Origin: Schoenoplectus triqueter
Taxonomy: Eukaryota > Streptophyta > Magnoliopsida > Poales > Cyperaceae
Direction of reading: 5' to 3'
Length of the DNA: 31,212 nt
Assembly (NCBI GenBank): GCA_964058805.1
Contig: CAXKVV010001445.1
Location: 1 to 31,212 of the forward strand
Shown: positions 1-9,861 of the stretch, piece by piece
Position numbering within the stretch: position 1 is the stretch's first letter
How the letters are laid out: the number at the start of each line of letters is the position of its first letter
Notes under the pieces: generated by a model
What the model was told of the DNA's origin: nothing
The model's input: the letters and a program-made list of their open reading frames with translations, nothing else
Database searches by the model: none
Made by a program: the position numbers and the translations under genes

Positions 1-261
1 GAACAATTGCATTCCTAAATTATATAATATTTTGTGTAACAATCAAAATTGAGAGAAAATTATAACTTCAACATAAATAACTATTGAGATAGTAAAATTA
101 TTTGATGAGTAATTAAATTTGATGACTGATATTAACTCTAAAAATTCAACAAAAACTGAATCGTTACAGGATCAGAACACTTACGTGCTTAATAAGGAGT
201 AGAAAGTAGAGGTTGAGATAAGTCACACATATACCAATATGTGATTTTAGTTATCTTTATT

Positions 262-655
262 AAGAAAAGAAGGGATCTATCTATCTATTTTAATAATAAT
301 GATAATTAATTTTATATAAATTCAATAAAAAATTAAAAATAGAAAGAACTTTGTAAACATATTATTACACTTATGGATTGATTGTGTTTCAAATTTGATA
401 TATTTTTTAGTGTAATTTGATATTCCATCAGACCATTAAATTCAAACCATTAAAATTATTATGTAATTTTGATGATCTTTGATGAAATATCAAATGTACT
501 CAAATTGTATCAAATTTAATTAAAACACAATCAATCCATAAGTGTAATAATATATTTTTAATATTTTTAATTTTAATATCTTTATGAATTTATATAAAAT
601 TAGTTATTAAGGTTGTCAAAATAAATAGTTATCAAGGGATCTTGTTTTTAAGAAA
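262..655. mobile_element. Foldback (MITE-like) element
   Basis: Two long imperfect inverted arms, about 262-437 and 478-655, enclose a roughly 40-bp AT-rich centre. The strongest pairing is the segment beginning ATTACACTTATGGATTG (365-381), whose reverse complement lies at about 525-547. The arms also share TTTTATATAAATTC (near 311) and, near the centre, TTTGATATT with TCATCA. Identity is estimated by eye at about 75-85%. There is no coding capacity, and no clear target duplication could be fixed. It is most simply a non-autonomous DNA transposon relic; the superfamily is unknown. Confidence 0.6.
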
Positions 656-744
656 AATATCCGTTGACTGATAAAATCGTAGAAGTGTTGGAATCTTGAA
701 AAAAATCAACGACCCGTGAAGTCTTTCAAATTTGATTTTCTTTT

Positions 745-830
745 GAGAACTAACTTATGGTATAATGGCAAAAAAGTAAGAGGTAACAAGTTCAAAATCT
801 AAATGAAAATTCTTTAGGAATATTTATGAA
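745..830 (+). mobile_element. Possible tRNA-derived SINE fragment
   Basis: A perfect match to the Pol III A-box consensus TRGYNNARNGG (TGGTATAATGG) lies at 758-768. A weaker B-box-like sequence, AGTTCAAAATC, lies at 789-799, about 7 of 11 consensus positions. The 31-base distance is typical of tRNA genes and tRNA-derived SINEs. It does not fold as a tRNA, and the 3' end is not defined. Chance occurrence in AT-rich DNA is possible. Confidence 0.3.
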
Positions 831-1300
831 ATTTGAGAACTTAACTCTCAATTTCCTATAAATTTTCTTTTCCATCAAACTTCATTTTCATTCTTTGCTT
901 TGAGTTATTTTATTTGTCATTTCGTCTTTATTTTCATAGTTACAAGTGGAGAAAATAATAAATCTGCATATTCAAGTACTGAGTAAATTGAAGAGAACTA
1001 CTTCAACCTATTTCACAAAAAAAAAACAACAAAATTGAATGCACAAAAAAATTTCTTGCTTTAATTTTAATGACCACATTACATACGTTGCCACTATTCT
1101 ACAAAAGAATCTACAGAAGAAAACTCATGAAATTAGGTCAAATTAGAATATAATTAAGCGATGCCCATAATTGAAGTATGACTGTATGAGAATGCCTCCA
1201 CAGCTCCACGGCTGGAATCAACAAATCAAAAGGAAGAGGCGTTCGGCGTTCCCAAAGGAATCGCACTCAGGCAGGCAGGGGGGCAAAGAAAGCGTTGTTA
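831..1300. other. AT-rich spacer without recognisable gene
   Basis: I see no open frame, motif or repeat structure that can be supported here. The base composition becomes less AT-rich after about 1200 as the promoter-like block begins. Confidence 0.6.
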
Positions 1301-1319
1301 ATAGTCTGAAAATTACACA

Positions 1320-1530
1320 CAAGGCCCGTAAGCCCATAGAGGCCCAATAAGCCCATAGAGGCCCAATAAGCCCATAGTAGGCCCGATCAGCCCAAGGCAG
1401 GCAGCCAGGCACCCACCATTCGGATTTCGGGATGTCCATTAGTAAGTAGATTTTTGGGCCTCCTAGGGTTACCCTCTCCTTCTATAAAACCATTTTCTCC
1501 CTCTCGCCTCTCGCCTCTCGCCTCTCGCCT
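1320..1530 (+). promoter_or_regulatory. Promoter-like block: site II motifs, telo-box, TATA box
   Basis: Between 1320 and 1410 the unit CCCATAGAGGCCCAATAAG is repeated in tandem, giving several GGCCC(A) cores, which are site II (TCP-type) elements. Another TTGGGCC lies at about 1454. A telo-box-like TAGGGTTA is at about 1464 and a TATAAAA box at 1483-1489, followed by a CT-rich leader. In plants this combination is typical of promoters of ribosomal-protein, translation and snoRNA genes. The reading direction given by TATA and leader is plus. No matching coding sequence follows, so it may drive a non-coding transcript or be the detached 5' end of a gene copy. Confidence 0.5.
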
Positions 1531-1532
1531 CT
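1498..1532. repeat. CTCTCGC heptamer repeat
   Basis: Four head-to-tail copies of CTCTCGC start at 1501, immediately after the TATA box, where the 5' untranslated leader would be. Pyrimidine-rich leaders are common at plant translation-related genes. The segment TATGTTCTTCTTTTTCTA also occurs twice just behind it (from about 1532 and from about 1560). Confidence 0.8.
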
Positions 1533-2830
1533 ATGTTCTTCTTTTTCTAGTGACGACACTATGTTCTTCTTTTTCTACTTTCTTCTAATTTTATTTAGTA
1601 CTTATTGATTTAGCTATTTTGTTTCCTCTGAAACTGCGTCGAGAAACTGATTACCGAGGGATTGATTAGCAGTGTCCTTCGTGTATGAGGCGACGCTACA
1701 ACTATTTCTCCATCATTTGCTCTTTTCTGTTGGCTATTGGTGTTAGCAGATGCAGATCTGGATAAATTTGTACATGAATATAATTCGTTTTTAAATTTTT
1801 AAGAGATCTGGATGGAAGTGATGATCCTTTCCCCGAATTATCGACAATGATTCCAACGTGCGATCTTTCTCTTCTTCCGCTCTTTTTGAGCCCAGGACGA
1901 GACCAAGCCAGATTTCTGATCCCTCCAAATTTCTCTCTTCTTTCTTTTTATTACATTTCTCTTTTTGTATTTTTCTTATTTTATTCTGCAATTTTTTATG
2001 GATTTACTCGAAGCCTAGCATTATTTGTAACAAACATATCTCTTCTATATAATGAAAAGCCCTCTACATTCCTTCCTGAAATAAATCTCTCATTAAAGCA
2101 TCCGGAAATTATCCCATCTCCTTGTATGTTTGGATGGGTGGAAAATAACATTTTTTTATTGAATTAGCTGTTATTTTTATTTATTAAAATTGCTTTTCAA
2201 AAACATTGAATTAACTCTTATTCTAATAACCCAATAAAAAATAGTTTAGCCGCTGCATATTTTGGGTTCGTGATTATACTCACTAACCCATCACTTCGTC
2301 TAAACACCCATAAATAGTATTACTTCAGTCTATATTGGAATTGTCACATTAATTTTAAATTAACACGAGCTTATATACTTGAATAAGTTCAATGAGGGAA
2401 AAAGATAATTGTGAGTACATTATACATACATATAGTTACCTGTTCTGAGTAGTTTTGATGACTTGTTTATTTTTAGTAATGTGTGTTTGTGTACCAGGCA
2501 GGGAGTTGATTTCTGACGAGGGGTTTCTATATTGAGCCAGTGAACTTTGACAGTTAATTATTATCTGCTAAGTTTATATCCAGAACAACCCCTTTTGTAT
2601 ATTATGCAAAGTAGCTATAATTGATTCTTATTGAAGGTAATTTGAAACTTGTGACAACAAATTTGTTCTGAACTTAAATTGACATACAAAGAAAATTACA
2701 AGTGATCAACAAACAAAGCATTACGCAAATACAAATATTACAAAAATTTGTCATCCCAAATGCTGCATGTAGTACATAAGACATTATATGTATTATTCCT
2801 GGAACCCTCAACCTGTTGTCTTTAATTAAC
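1533..2830. other. No recognisable gene downstream of the promoter block
   Basis: The stretch has only short frames, up to about 106 codons, of low-complexity composition (Leu/Phe/Ser-rich), and I recognise none of them. CAG-type splice acceptors occur near 1755, so a leader intron is conceivable. I looked for C/D snoRNA boxes because of the promoter type and found none that pair properly. Confidence 0.5.
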
Positions 2831-2867
2831 TTGCTACCTTCCGCATATGATATGCGGAAGGTAGCAA
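2831..2867. repeat. Near-perfect 37-bp palindrome
   Basis: Two perfect 18-bp arms, TTGCTACCTTCCGCATAT and its complement, are separated by the single base 2849. The outer flanks do not pair, so this is a short isolated palindrome rather than the tip of a long inverted repeat. Frames of about 60 and 96 codons run through it on both strands, but I recognise neither protein. Confidence 0.9.
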
Positions 2868-3059
2868 TGATTTTGATTATAGTCCCAGTACTACATGTTC
2901 CATCAAATATATGTGGGTATGTCGCAACCAGGCCTCTGATTACCAGCTTACTCTGGCTTGCCATTGCTTCATTTTATAATGTACCTAGTTTTGGAAGTTC
3001 AAACTAATTTGTATTCAAAGTCCCATTGCCAAACACTTGAAAGGAGCTCCATCAGAAAC

Positions 3060-3395
3060 TCACTAAGCTACGTCAAAAGATCATAGAATGGAAAAAGGCA
3101 TGTGTGGGCAATTTAACCACGTAAAAGAAGGCATGCAATGAAATTCTTCAGTGGCTTGACCGAATGGCAGAAAAGAGGCCTTTAACACAACTCGAAATTC
3201 TGACTAACCAACTCACTGGCAGAAAAGAGGCCTTTAAGGTGTTCGATGCAATCGAGTGGTCTTTCATAATCAAATGTTTGAAAGCGTCAGGATTCCCGGA
3301 GAAAATAATAAATTGGATCAGCCTCCTTGTGCTACAAGGGACGTCTTAAGTGATACTAAACTCCATGGCAGCAGGGTGGATCTCAAGGTCTGTTA
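3060..3395 (+). pseudogene. LINE reverse-transcriptase fragment
   Basis: The plus-strand frame resembles the linker between endonuclease and reverse transcriptase of plant L1-type LINEs. It begins KLRQKIIEWKKACVGNLTT, then has a TAA stop, and continues to WLDRMAEKRPL. It then matches the start of the reverse-transcriptase palm: AFKVFDAIEW is the equivalent of the AFD.(V/I).W motif, followed by CLKASGFPEKIINWI. The YADD-containing part is absent. It is a truncated, decayed scrap of about 110 codons. The family assignment is firm and function is excluded. Confidence 0.8.
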
Positions 3396-3882
3396 AAAAT
3401 ATGAATCTCGATGCAAAATCAACATCCCGAAAACCCTTCGATTTTTTGGTTCGAAGAGTTGCGAACATACCCCACCCCGATATATAAATAATTTATATAT
3501 CATGTGATATGTTGTACGTTTCTGTTTGTATATCATTGACTTAAAAAAAATACGTAAACATTTTTTGACCAAAGCACCCCCAACAAAAAAAGGGAATACG
3601 TACATAATTTATACATCCTCTGATCTGATATTGTTCTTTTATATACATAGTGACTTAAAATTTCAAAATTCTGAAATTTATAATAATTGTATATACAAAA
3701 ATATGCGACTTTCAGTTGTCTTTATTTCTCACACCCAATTAGCACTCCAATTGTGTATGCTATTACGTGTTTTGGTTCCAAGACAATCTAAAATAAAATT
3801 ACCAGAAGTAACGTAGTCGATATCGGTACCGTATTCTTTATTTCTGTGTGACTTGTACTACTAAATCAATTTTCTGTTATTT
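3396..3882. other. AT-rich spacer left of the CACTA element
   Basis: No coding sequence is recognised. There are two loosely similar segments ending in GACTTAAAA (about 3500-3546 and 3614-3660). Confidence 0.5.
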
Positions 3883-3899
3883 CACTATCAGAAAAAAAA

Positions 3900-4215
3900 A
3901 GAATTAAAACCAGTTTTATAAACAATTTAGCACCGGTTATAAACCGATTTTAAAAGTAAGCGGTGCTAAATGTTTATAACCGGTGTTAAAATAAAATATT
4001 TAAAATTGGTTTTATAAAACCGATGCTATTTTAGTCTCAACAATTAAAACCGGTTATTCAATAACCGGTTCTATTTTAGTTCAATTAAAATCAGTTATCT
4101 ATAACCGGTTCTAATCTATTTTACAATTAAAACCGGTTATAACTATAACCTATTCTAATCAAATAAAATACTTAGAACCAATTTCTTTAAATAACCGGCT
4201 CTAAATATATTATTA
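3900..4215. repeat. CACTA left subterminal repeat array
   Basis: Variants of AAAACCGGTTATAA recur roughly every 20-40 bases in both orientations. In En/Spm elements such subterminal repeats bind the TNPA-type protein. The matching array lies at 7765-8035. Confidence 0.85.
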
Positions 4216-4397
4216 TTTTTTAATAAATTTTTTGTTTTCTGTGACTGGTCCATATACCAGCCATATATATAAACAAACACATATAAAAATATAACACAAA
4301 TAAACTGATATAACTCACTAAATAACTGATCAATATCACAAATAAATATATAAGTAACTAAACATTATAAATAACAGAAAAAACATAAAACAAATTA

Positions 4398-4673
4398 TCA
4401 AATATTAGATGCAATATAATTTACAACCATCTCCTTAATTTCTTCGATATCTTCCAGTGAATAAGATTGAGAAGCTAAGTTGATAGCCTATTAAAAATTA
4501 AAATTTTATTAGTTTGATTAAGCAAATAAATATGTAAAAGAATTAAAGATTAATATGAAGTTTATTTTTTATACATGTGGTAAATTTTTGTTGCTAGAAT
4601 ATGTAGTTATTATATTATGCATCGATTTCATAACATAATAACCGCACTCTTTACCGCTTGGCTGGTTTGGACT
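4398..4673 (-). pseudogene. C-terminal remnant of a Ulp1-like (C48) protease
   Basis: Behind the broken transposase the minus-strand frame reads QPSGKECGYYVMKSM. This carries the ECGYYVM signature around the catalytic Cys of the Ulp1-like proteases found in plant CACTA elements. A GT-AG intron (4574-4488, phase 0) follows. The last exon (4487-4398) reads AINLASQSYSLEDIEEIKEM and ends in TGA at 4398-4400. Only about the last 60 residues remain; the catalytic His and Asp region is missing. Family members normally have this protease as a separate gene or domain downstream of the transposase. Confidence 0.75.
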
Positions 4674-7033
4674 CTAAAATGTTGCAAGAAAAAATAAAAT
4701 AATAGCGTAAGGCCTTATATAACAATCATTTAATTGACCCATCGCTCTCTCAAATGGATACATATACCGTAAAAATATAGGACCGCATAATCGTATCTCT
4801 CTCACGAGATGAACAGTTAAATGAATCATTATGTCAAAAAATGACATCGGAAAATACATTTCTAACTCGCATAAGGTAACCACGATATCTGACTGTAGTT
4901 CGCCAAGCGTGACAGGATCATACACTTTAGAGCAGATCAAGTTATAAAAAAAACATAATTTATTGATAGAATGTCTAACATTTTGGGGGAGAATTCCTCG
5001 GATTGCAACCAGAAGTAGATGTGTCAATAAAACGTGACAGTCATGTGACTTCATACCAATCAATTTTAGATCATTCATCGAAATTTTTTTGGAGATATTT
5101 GAGGAATAACCAGATGAAACCTTAATCGACTTTAAACACTCCAACAAACTAATTTTCTCCTTCTTCGATAATGTATAACACGCTGGGGGTAAGTAATTTC
5201 ATTTTTCATGTTCTTGTGGTGCTAACTCTGACCGAATTCCCATAGCAACCATGTTTTTTCTTGTATTTACCCCGTCTTTTGTTTTTCCTTGAATATTCAA
5301 TAGCGTCCCAACCAAACTTTCACAAATATTCTTAATAATGTGCATTCCATCCAAACAATGTTTAACATCCAAATACGGCCAATAAGAAAACTCTCAAAAT
5401 ACAGATTTCTTTTTCCAAACACCGTTAGGGATATTCTTTTGAAATTTCTTACCTAATTGGACATTTATATCTTTAACAATAGAATATATTTGTTTTCCGG
5501 ATAATGATATTGGTGCTTTCTCCAACTCAACCGTACCATCAAAAGCTTTCTTCTTCCGTCGGTAGGGGTGATTCTGATTAAGAAATCTACGGTGTCCCAA
5601 ATAAACATTTTTTCCACAGTTTTTCAATCGTATCGTATGAGTCTCTTCTCCACAAATTTGATACGCTTTTGCTCCTTTTGTTCTATGACCCGATAAGTTA
5701 CCATAGGCGGGAAAATCATTAATCGTGCAAAAAATAACAGCACGAAGGATGAAATATTCTTTTAAATAGGCATCAAATATCCTCACACCATCTTTTCATA
5801 ATTTATTCAGATCCTCCAATAATGGAGACAAGTAAACATCTATATCATTACCATATTGTTTTGGACCTGAAATCAACAACGACAACATTATGTATTTTCT
5901 TTTCATGCATAACCAGGGGGAAGATTATAAATACACAATAAAATAGACCATGTTGTGTTACCACTACTCATAAGGCCATAAGGGTTCATCCCGTCTGTAC
6001 ATAACCCTAATCGTAAATTTCTTGGTTCATCGCCAAAATCCTTAAATATTCTGTTAATGTTTCTCCATTCGGGAGAGTCCCCAGGGTGACGGAGCATTCC
6101 ATCATCTTTTCTGCCATCCACATGCCATCGTAATAAGTGAGCGTCTTTTGAGTTTGCAAATAGACGCTGAAATCTTGGAATAACTGGTAAATACCATAAC
6201 ACTTTTGCTGCTGGTCGTTTTCGAACTTCTATTTCATTATCTTTCAGTTTGTACTGTGAAGCGTTACATTTCGGACACTTCTCCAAATTATTGTACTCAT
6301 TTCGATATAATATGCAATCATTCGGACATGCATGAATTCTCTCCACTTCCATACTCAAGGGACATAATAATTTCTTCGCTCTATATGTGGAGTCCGGTAT
6401 TAAATTATTTTCTGGAAGCATTTCTCCTAGAAGTTCTAATAAAGAGGTAAAACTTTTATCACTCCATCCGTTTTTAGTTTTCAGATTATACAATTTAAAA
6501 ACTGCAGATATTTTCGTAAATTTTGTACAACCAGGAAATAATGACACATTGGAAGCATTACCCAAATTTTTAAAAATTTTAGGAATATCGACAAAATCCG
6601 CTGCAATATCATTCATAATTTCATCCAATTGTTCACTTTCTACATTGTCTATATTTTCTGTATTTCCTAAATTTTCATTCTCCAATACATCTCATTCATC
6701 TTTATCTAAATTTAAGTCATCACCTTCAGATTCATCTCGTACATTATTTTCAATATTTCTACTATTTTCAGTATTATCAACAGTTTCAATATTTTCTCCA
6801 TGCCGTACCCATCGGGTGTATCGATCCATAAATCTACGACGAATTAAATGATCTCTCACTTGTTTGATATTTCCAAATCTCCGTAAATTTTGATAATCTT
6901 CACAAGGACAAATAAGTGTCCGACCACCCCTATTTTTCATATCTTCTGAGGCACATTCTAAAAATTCATCAATTCCCCTCAAATATTCAATTGTATTTCT
7001 TTTGATTTTATACATCCAAATATTGCGATCCAT
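4575..7033 (-). pseudogene. TNP2-type CACTA transposase, disabled
   Basis: Reading from 7033 downwards, the first part is a transposase-associated domain (MDRNIWMYKIKR..., with the CPC..C signature LICPCEDYQN). It is followed by a zinc-ribbon (CPNDC...CPKC) and the Transposase_21/TNP2 core (GMLRHPGDSPEWRNI, RNLRLGLCTDGMNPYG, INDFPAYGNLSG, YLGHRRFL). The start of DUF4218 comes next (LKLIGMKSHDCHVLLTHLL to YPFERAMG). In-frame TGA codons lie at 6692-6694, 5796-5798, 5394-5396 and 5199-5201, and one base is missing near 5910. A TAG at 4674-4676 marks a junction: behind it the same frame continues into a Ulp1-type tail, so the rest of DUF4218 and DUF4216 were lost by deletion. The gene is dead. 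The start at ATG 7033 fits the family N-terminus. Confidence 0.9.
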
Positions 7034-7117
7034 CTGTAAAAAAACATCAATATCACAATTAGGGTTTAGAATTTAGGGTTTCAGATTTAAGGTCTAATTC
7101 TGGGCCGGTCAACCACC

Positions 7118-7355
7118 TTAACTCACTTTTTAAATACTTTGTCTCATTAGTAAACATATACAAGCTAAATTGATATTTAAAAAAAATTCGGCAGCATTTC
7201 CCCTATGCTCCCCGAGTACGTCAACGTAAATTTTCATATACGTACGTACACGTAGGAACATTAGGGAAAATACTAACCAATTTTTTTCAAACACAAAATT
7301 AAAGCTAGTATATGTTCACTATCCTAAATGAGACAAAATATTTAAAAAGCAGTCC
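7118..7355. repeat. Long foldback upstream of the CACTA transposase
   Basis: Two arms of about 115 bp face each other with a loop of roughly 20 bases near 7220-7240. The outer parts pair as TTTTTAAATACTTTGTCTCATT (written in two parts, about 7128-7149) with its complement at about 7327-7350. The inner parts pair as AGCATTTCCCCTATG with CATTAGGGAAAATACT. The whole lies 85 bp upstream of the transposase ATG, in its leader or promoter. Confidence 0.75.
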
Positions 7356-7764
7356 CAAATCGGGGACTATTCGAGATTAATGCCTATTGGATTAATCCCG
7401 AACGAGTATGAACCTAAATTAATAAAAATTCCGGTAGTTTGATCTTATATGACAATACTATCAATTACACATATATAATTTTATTTATATATATATAATT
7501 AATTTATGCAATAATTATGTAAAATTAATGGGTGTTAAAATTAACAAGGATGTACTTAAATAAGAAAATAAGAAAATATACTTAAATTTAAATTATGTAC
7601 AGAAGAATTATCTTTAAGAGATCTAAAAATATTAATCAGTAAGTAGATGCTGTTGCAGTTGGGAACAGATAGAACAAAGAGCTTCTAATGGTGAATAGTG
7701 AAAATGAAGATGAAAGAGCGGCGCTGTAAGAGGAAATGTGATAAATAGCCCTAATCTTAATTTA

Positions 7765-8036
7765 GAACCGGTTTTTTGAAACTAGAATAATTTGTTTTTC
7801 AATTAAAACCGATTTTGTTCAAAATCGGTTTTAAAATAAAAATTTTAGAACCAGTTTTAATTAAATCAAATAGAACCTGTTATTATAAAACCGATTTTAA
7901 TAAAAAAACTTGTAACCGGTTGTTATATAAAATCGGTTCTAATAATTTTAATAAAATTTACAAATATGCCACTCTCACCTTTTAACACCTGTTTTTTTTT
8001 TAAAAAATCGATTCTAAATAGGCGGTTCTAAATTAA
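7765..8036. repeat. CACTA right subterminal repeat array
   Basis: Repeats of the type AAAACCGATTTT and AACCGGTTGTTATA alternate in both directions up to the right terminal inverted repeat. They are more diverged than those of the left array. Confidence 0.8.
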
Positions 8037-8051
8037 TTTTTTCTGGTAGTG

Positions 8052-8447
8052 TTTTCACTTATTCATGCGGGGAATGTGATATAGATTGCATCCATTAATC
8101 TCCTATTTTTTTAAAAAAAAAGAAGTTGATTTTATTTTCAAAAAGGAAAAATATGATAAAACAATAAAAATGCGTGGAATGATAGGGTAGGGTAGGATAA
8201 CAAAAATTTCTTATCCGTACTCTTACCTGATAAGTTAATGAAATTTTTTTCTTATCCATACCTGATAACTTAACAAAAATAAAATCTTAACCGTACTCGT
8301 CTTATCGGGTACAATATGGATCAGATAAACGACCAAATAATATTTAAAATGGAAAAAATAATATAATTAGTAATAAAAAATATTATAATATAATTATATA
8401 TATCTTTTATCTATATTTCACTATATAGATAATAGATATGAAATAAC
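8052..8447. other. AT-rich spacer with short tandem repeat
   Basis: No gene is seen. A segment of about 37-40 bases (TTTCTTATCC.TAC...CCTGATAA.TTAA) occurs twice in tandem at about 8206-8280. Confidence 0.5.
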
Positions 8448-8516
8448 TTAAAGATGACCTACTTCAAAAGATAATAAAATAATCATTGTTTGTATATAAA
8501 AGTAGGTCATCTTTAA
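8448..8516. repeat. Hairpin with perfect 17-bp stem
   Basis: TTAAAGATGACCTACTT (8448-8464) is exactly complementary to 8500-8516, with a 35-base AT-rich loop. Flanks do not extend the pairing. It could be a tiny MITE remnant or a small-RNA-type hairpin; the sequence alone does not decide. Confidence 0.85.
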
Positions 8517-9860
8517 AAATTAAAAAAAATATAATAATCTAAAACATATTTTTTTGTATCTCATAGAATTTGTTATAATGAATTTTCTAAGCAACATAAA
8601 TTAAATTTCAAAAATGATTTAATATATTTTTACGTTAAATTCATGAATGATCTCTATGAACTTAAATATCTTTATTCTTACATTATCCATAAAAACTTCT
8701 TATCGCGGTAGTTATACATCCCCTTATATCAGTTGTATCTCCAAATTAATAGCCACATGATACACAATTAACCCAAATCCACTGAAAATCAAAATTATTC
8801 GAAAATATTGTCAACCAATTTGTACCGATAACTTCAAAGAAACTCGAAGTTTGTTTTGAACAAAAGTCTTGGTAGCCATTCTGAATAAGTCTTGGAAGCT
8901 GATTTGTCTTGATAGCCATTATGAATGTTTGAAACACGGAATTTATTTATTTCATTCCCATTTTTTGATTTTTTGATTTATTTAATCTTGAATTCAACAT
9001 AAGTTTTTTTGGTACAAGGCTGAATCATAACGGTATTTTCGTGACACTTTGTAGGTTTGTTAATCTTTAATTGACGCTTAGCAGTAGAATCACATATATG
9101 ATATATATCACAATTCCTATAATTTGTTTCTCAATTATATTTCATATAATTCTAAATCATACATTCAAAATATATCATTTCTATTGACACTTAATCACTA
9201 TAATTTTATAAATCTATATTTTAAATAATAGTGTAATATCAATTTGCCTGGTCTCGTAGTTTCTTGGTAAGTTATCGGTGACAACTTCTAGCTATTGTTT
9301 TTGAAAATAAAAAAACAGAAATTCCAAAAACAAAAAGAAAAAGAGAAAGGAAACTTATTTTCTGTTTTTTATAAAAATCAAAGAGGAATTTTTTTTCATC
9401 CCAACAAAAAACACTCAAATCTGTTTCAATTATTTTCTCTTTTAAATTTTTATTTCAAGGATATTTTTATTCTCAAATATATACCTTAATTGCTCATTTT
9501 TAGCAATATTTTTTTTGATAAATTTTGTATTCCATGATCATATATGAATACCTCAGTAACTAAGTATGAATACTATATTGATTAGATATGAACACTGTCA
9601 GTTTCAAGTATGAACACTCATATCAATCTTTCGAATGAGGACTGGACACTTAGGGTGTAGAAAGCTCGTCATTATTAAGAATGAATTTTAGTTTGCTTGA
9701 GGTGTTCATACTCGTTATTATGGATATTCATACAATAAATAAAACATGTTCATAACTATTATGTGTGTTAAAAGGTTAGACAATTTTAGCACATGCTTAA
9801 TTCTAATTTGTCGCTAGATTAAGAAGTCGAGAGATTTTTATTAGAATTTTTTAGAAGAAA
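8517..9860. other. AT-rich spacer without recognisable gene
   Basis: Short frames only (64 codons or fewer). Between 9545 and 9740 the words TATGAACACT, TATGAATAC and their reverse complements (GTGTTCATAC) recur about eight times, in direct and inverted orientation, a pattern of decayed repeats. I recognise no protein. Confidence 0.5.
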
Positions 9861-9861
9861 A

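Larger units (their letters stand above)
3883..8051 (-). mobile_element. Complete CACTA (En/Spm) DNA transposon
   Basis: The left end CACTATCAGAAAAAA (3883-3897) matches the reverse complement of the right end CACTACCAGAAAAAA (8037-8051) with one mismatch. Both ends are flanked by TTT (3880-3882 and 8052-8054), the 3-bp target duplication expected for CACTA elements. Both subterminal zones (about 3900-4215 and 7765-8035) carry many copies in both directions of a motif around AAACCGGTT, the usual binding-site array for the element's own proteins. The element is 4169 bp and carries one minus-strand gene, which is broken, so it could move only with help from a relative. Confidence 0.95.

Noticed and set aside
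1815..1925. C/D-box snoRNA candidate (GTGATGA at about 1817, CTGA at about 1916) behind a snoRNA-type promoter
   Set aside because: The boxes are about 100 bases apart, the terminal stem pairs poorly and no inner boxes are seen.
1847..2167. 106-codon plus-strand frame
   Set aside because: Leu/Phe/Ser-rich composition from pyrimidine-rich DNA, overlapped by frames on both strands; no family resemblance.
2456..2520. Second C/D-like pair (TTGATGA and CTGA)
   Set aside because: The first base of the C box is wrong and the flanks cannot form a terminal stem.
2674..2964. 96-codon minus-strand frame through the palindrome
   Set aside because: Some exon-like composition but no recognisable family; part of it is the palindrome read through, so it is not listed as a gene.
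3526..3816. 96-codon plus-strand frame left of the CACTA element
   Set aside because: Low-complexity, Lys/Ile-rich and unmatched; typical of open AT-rich spacer.
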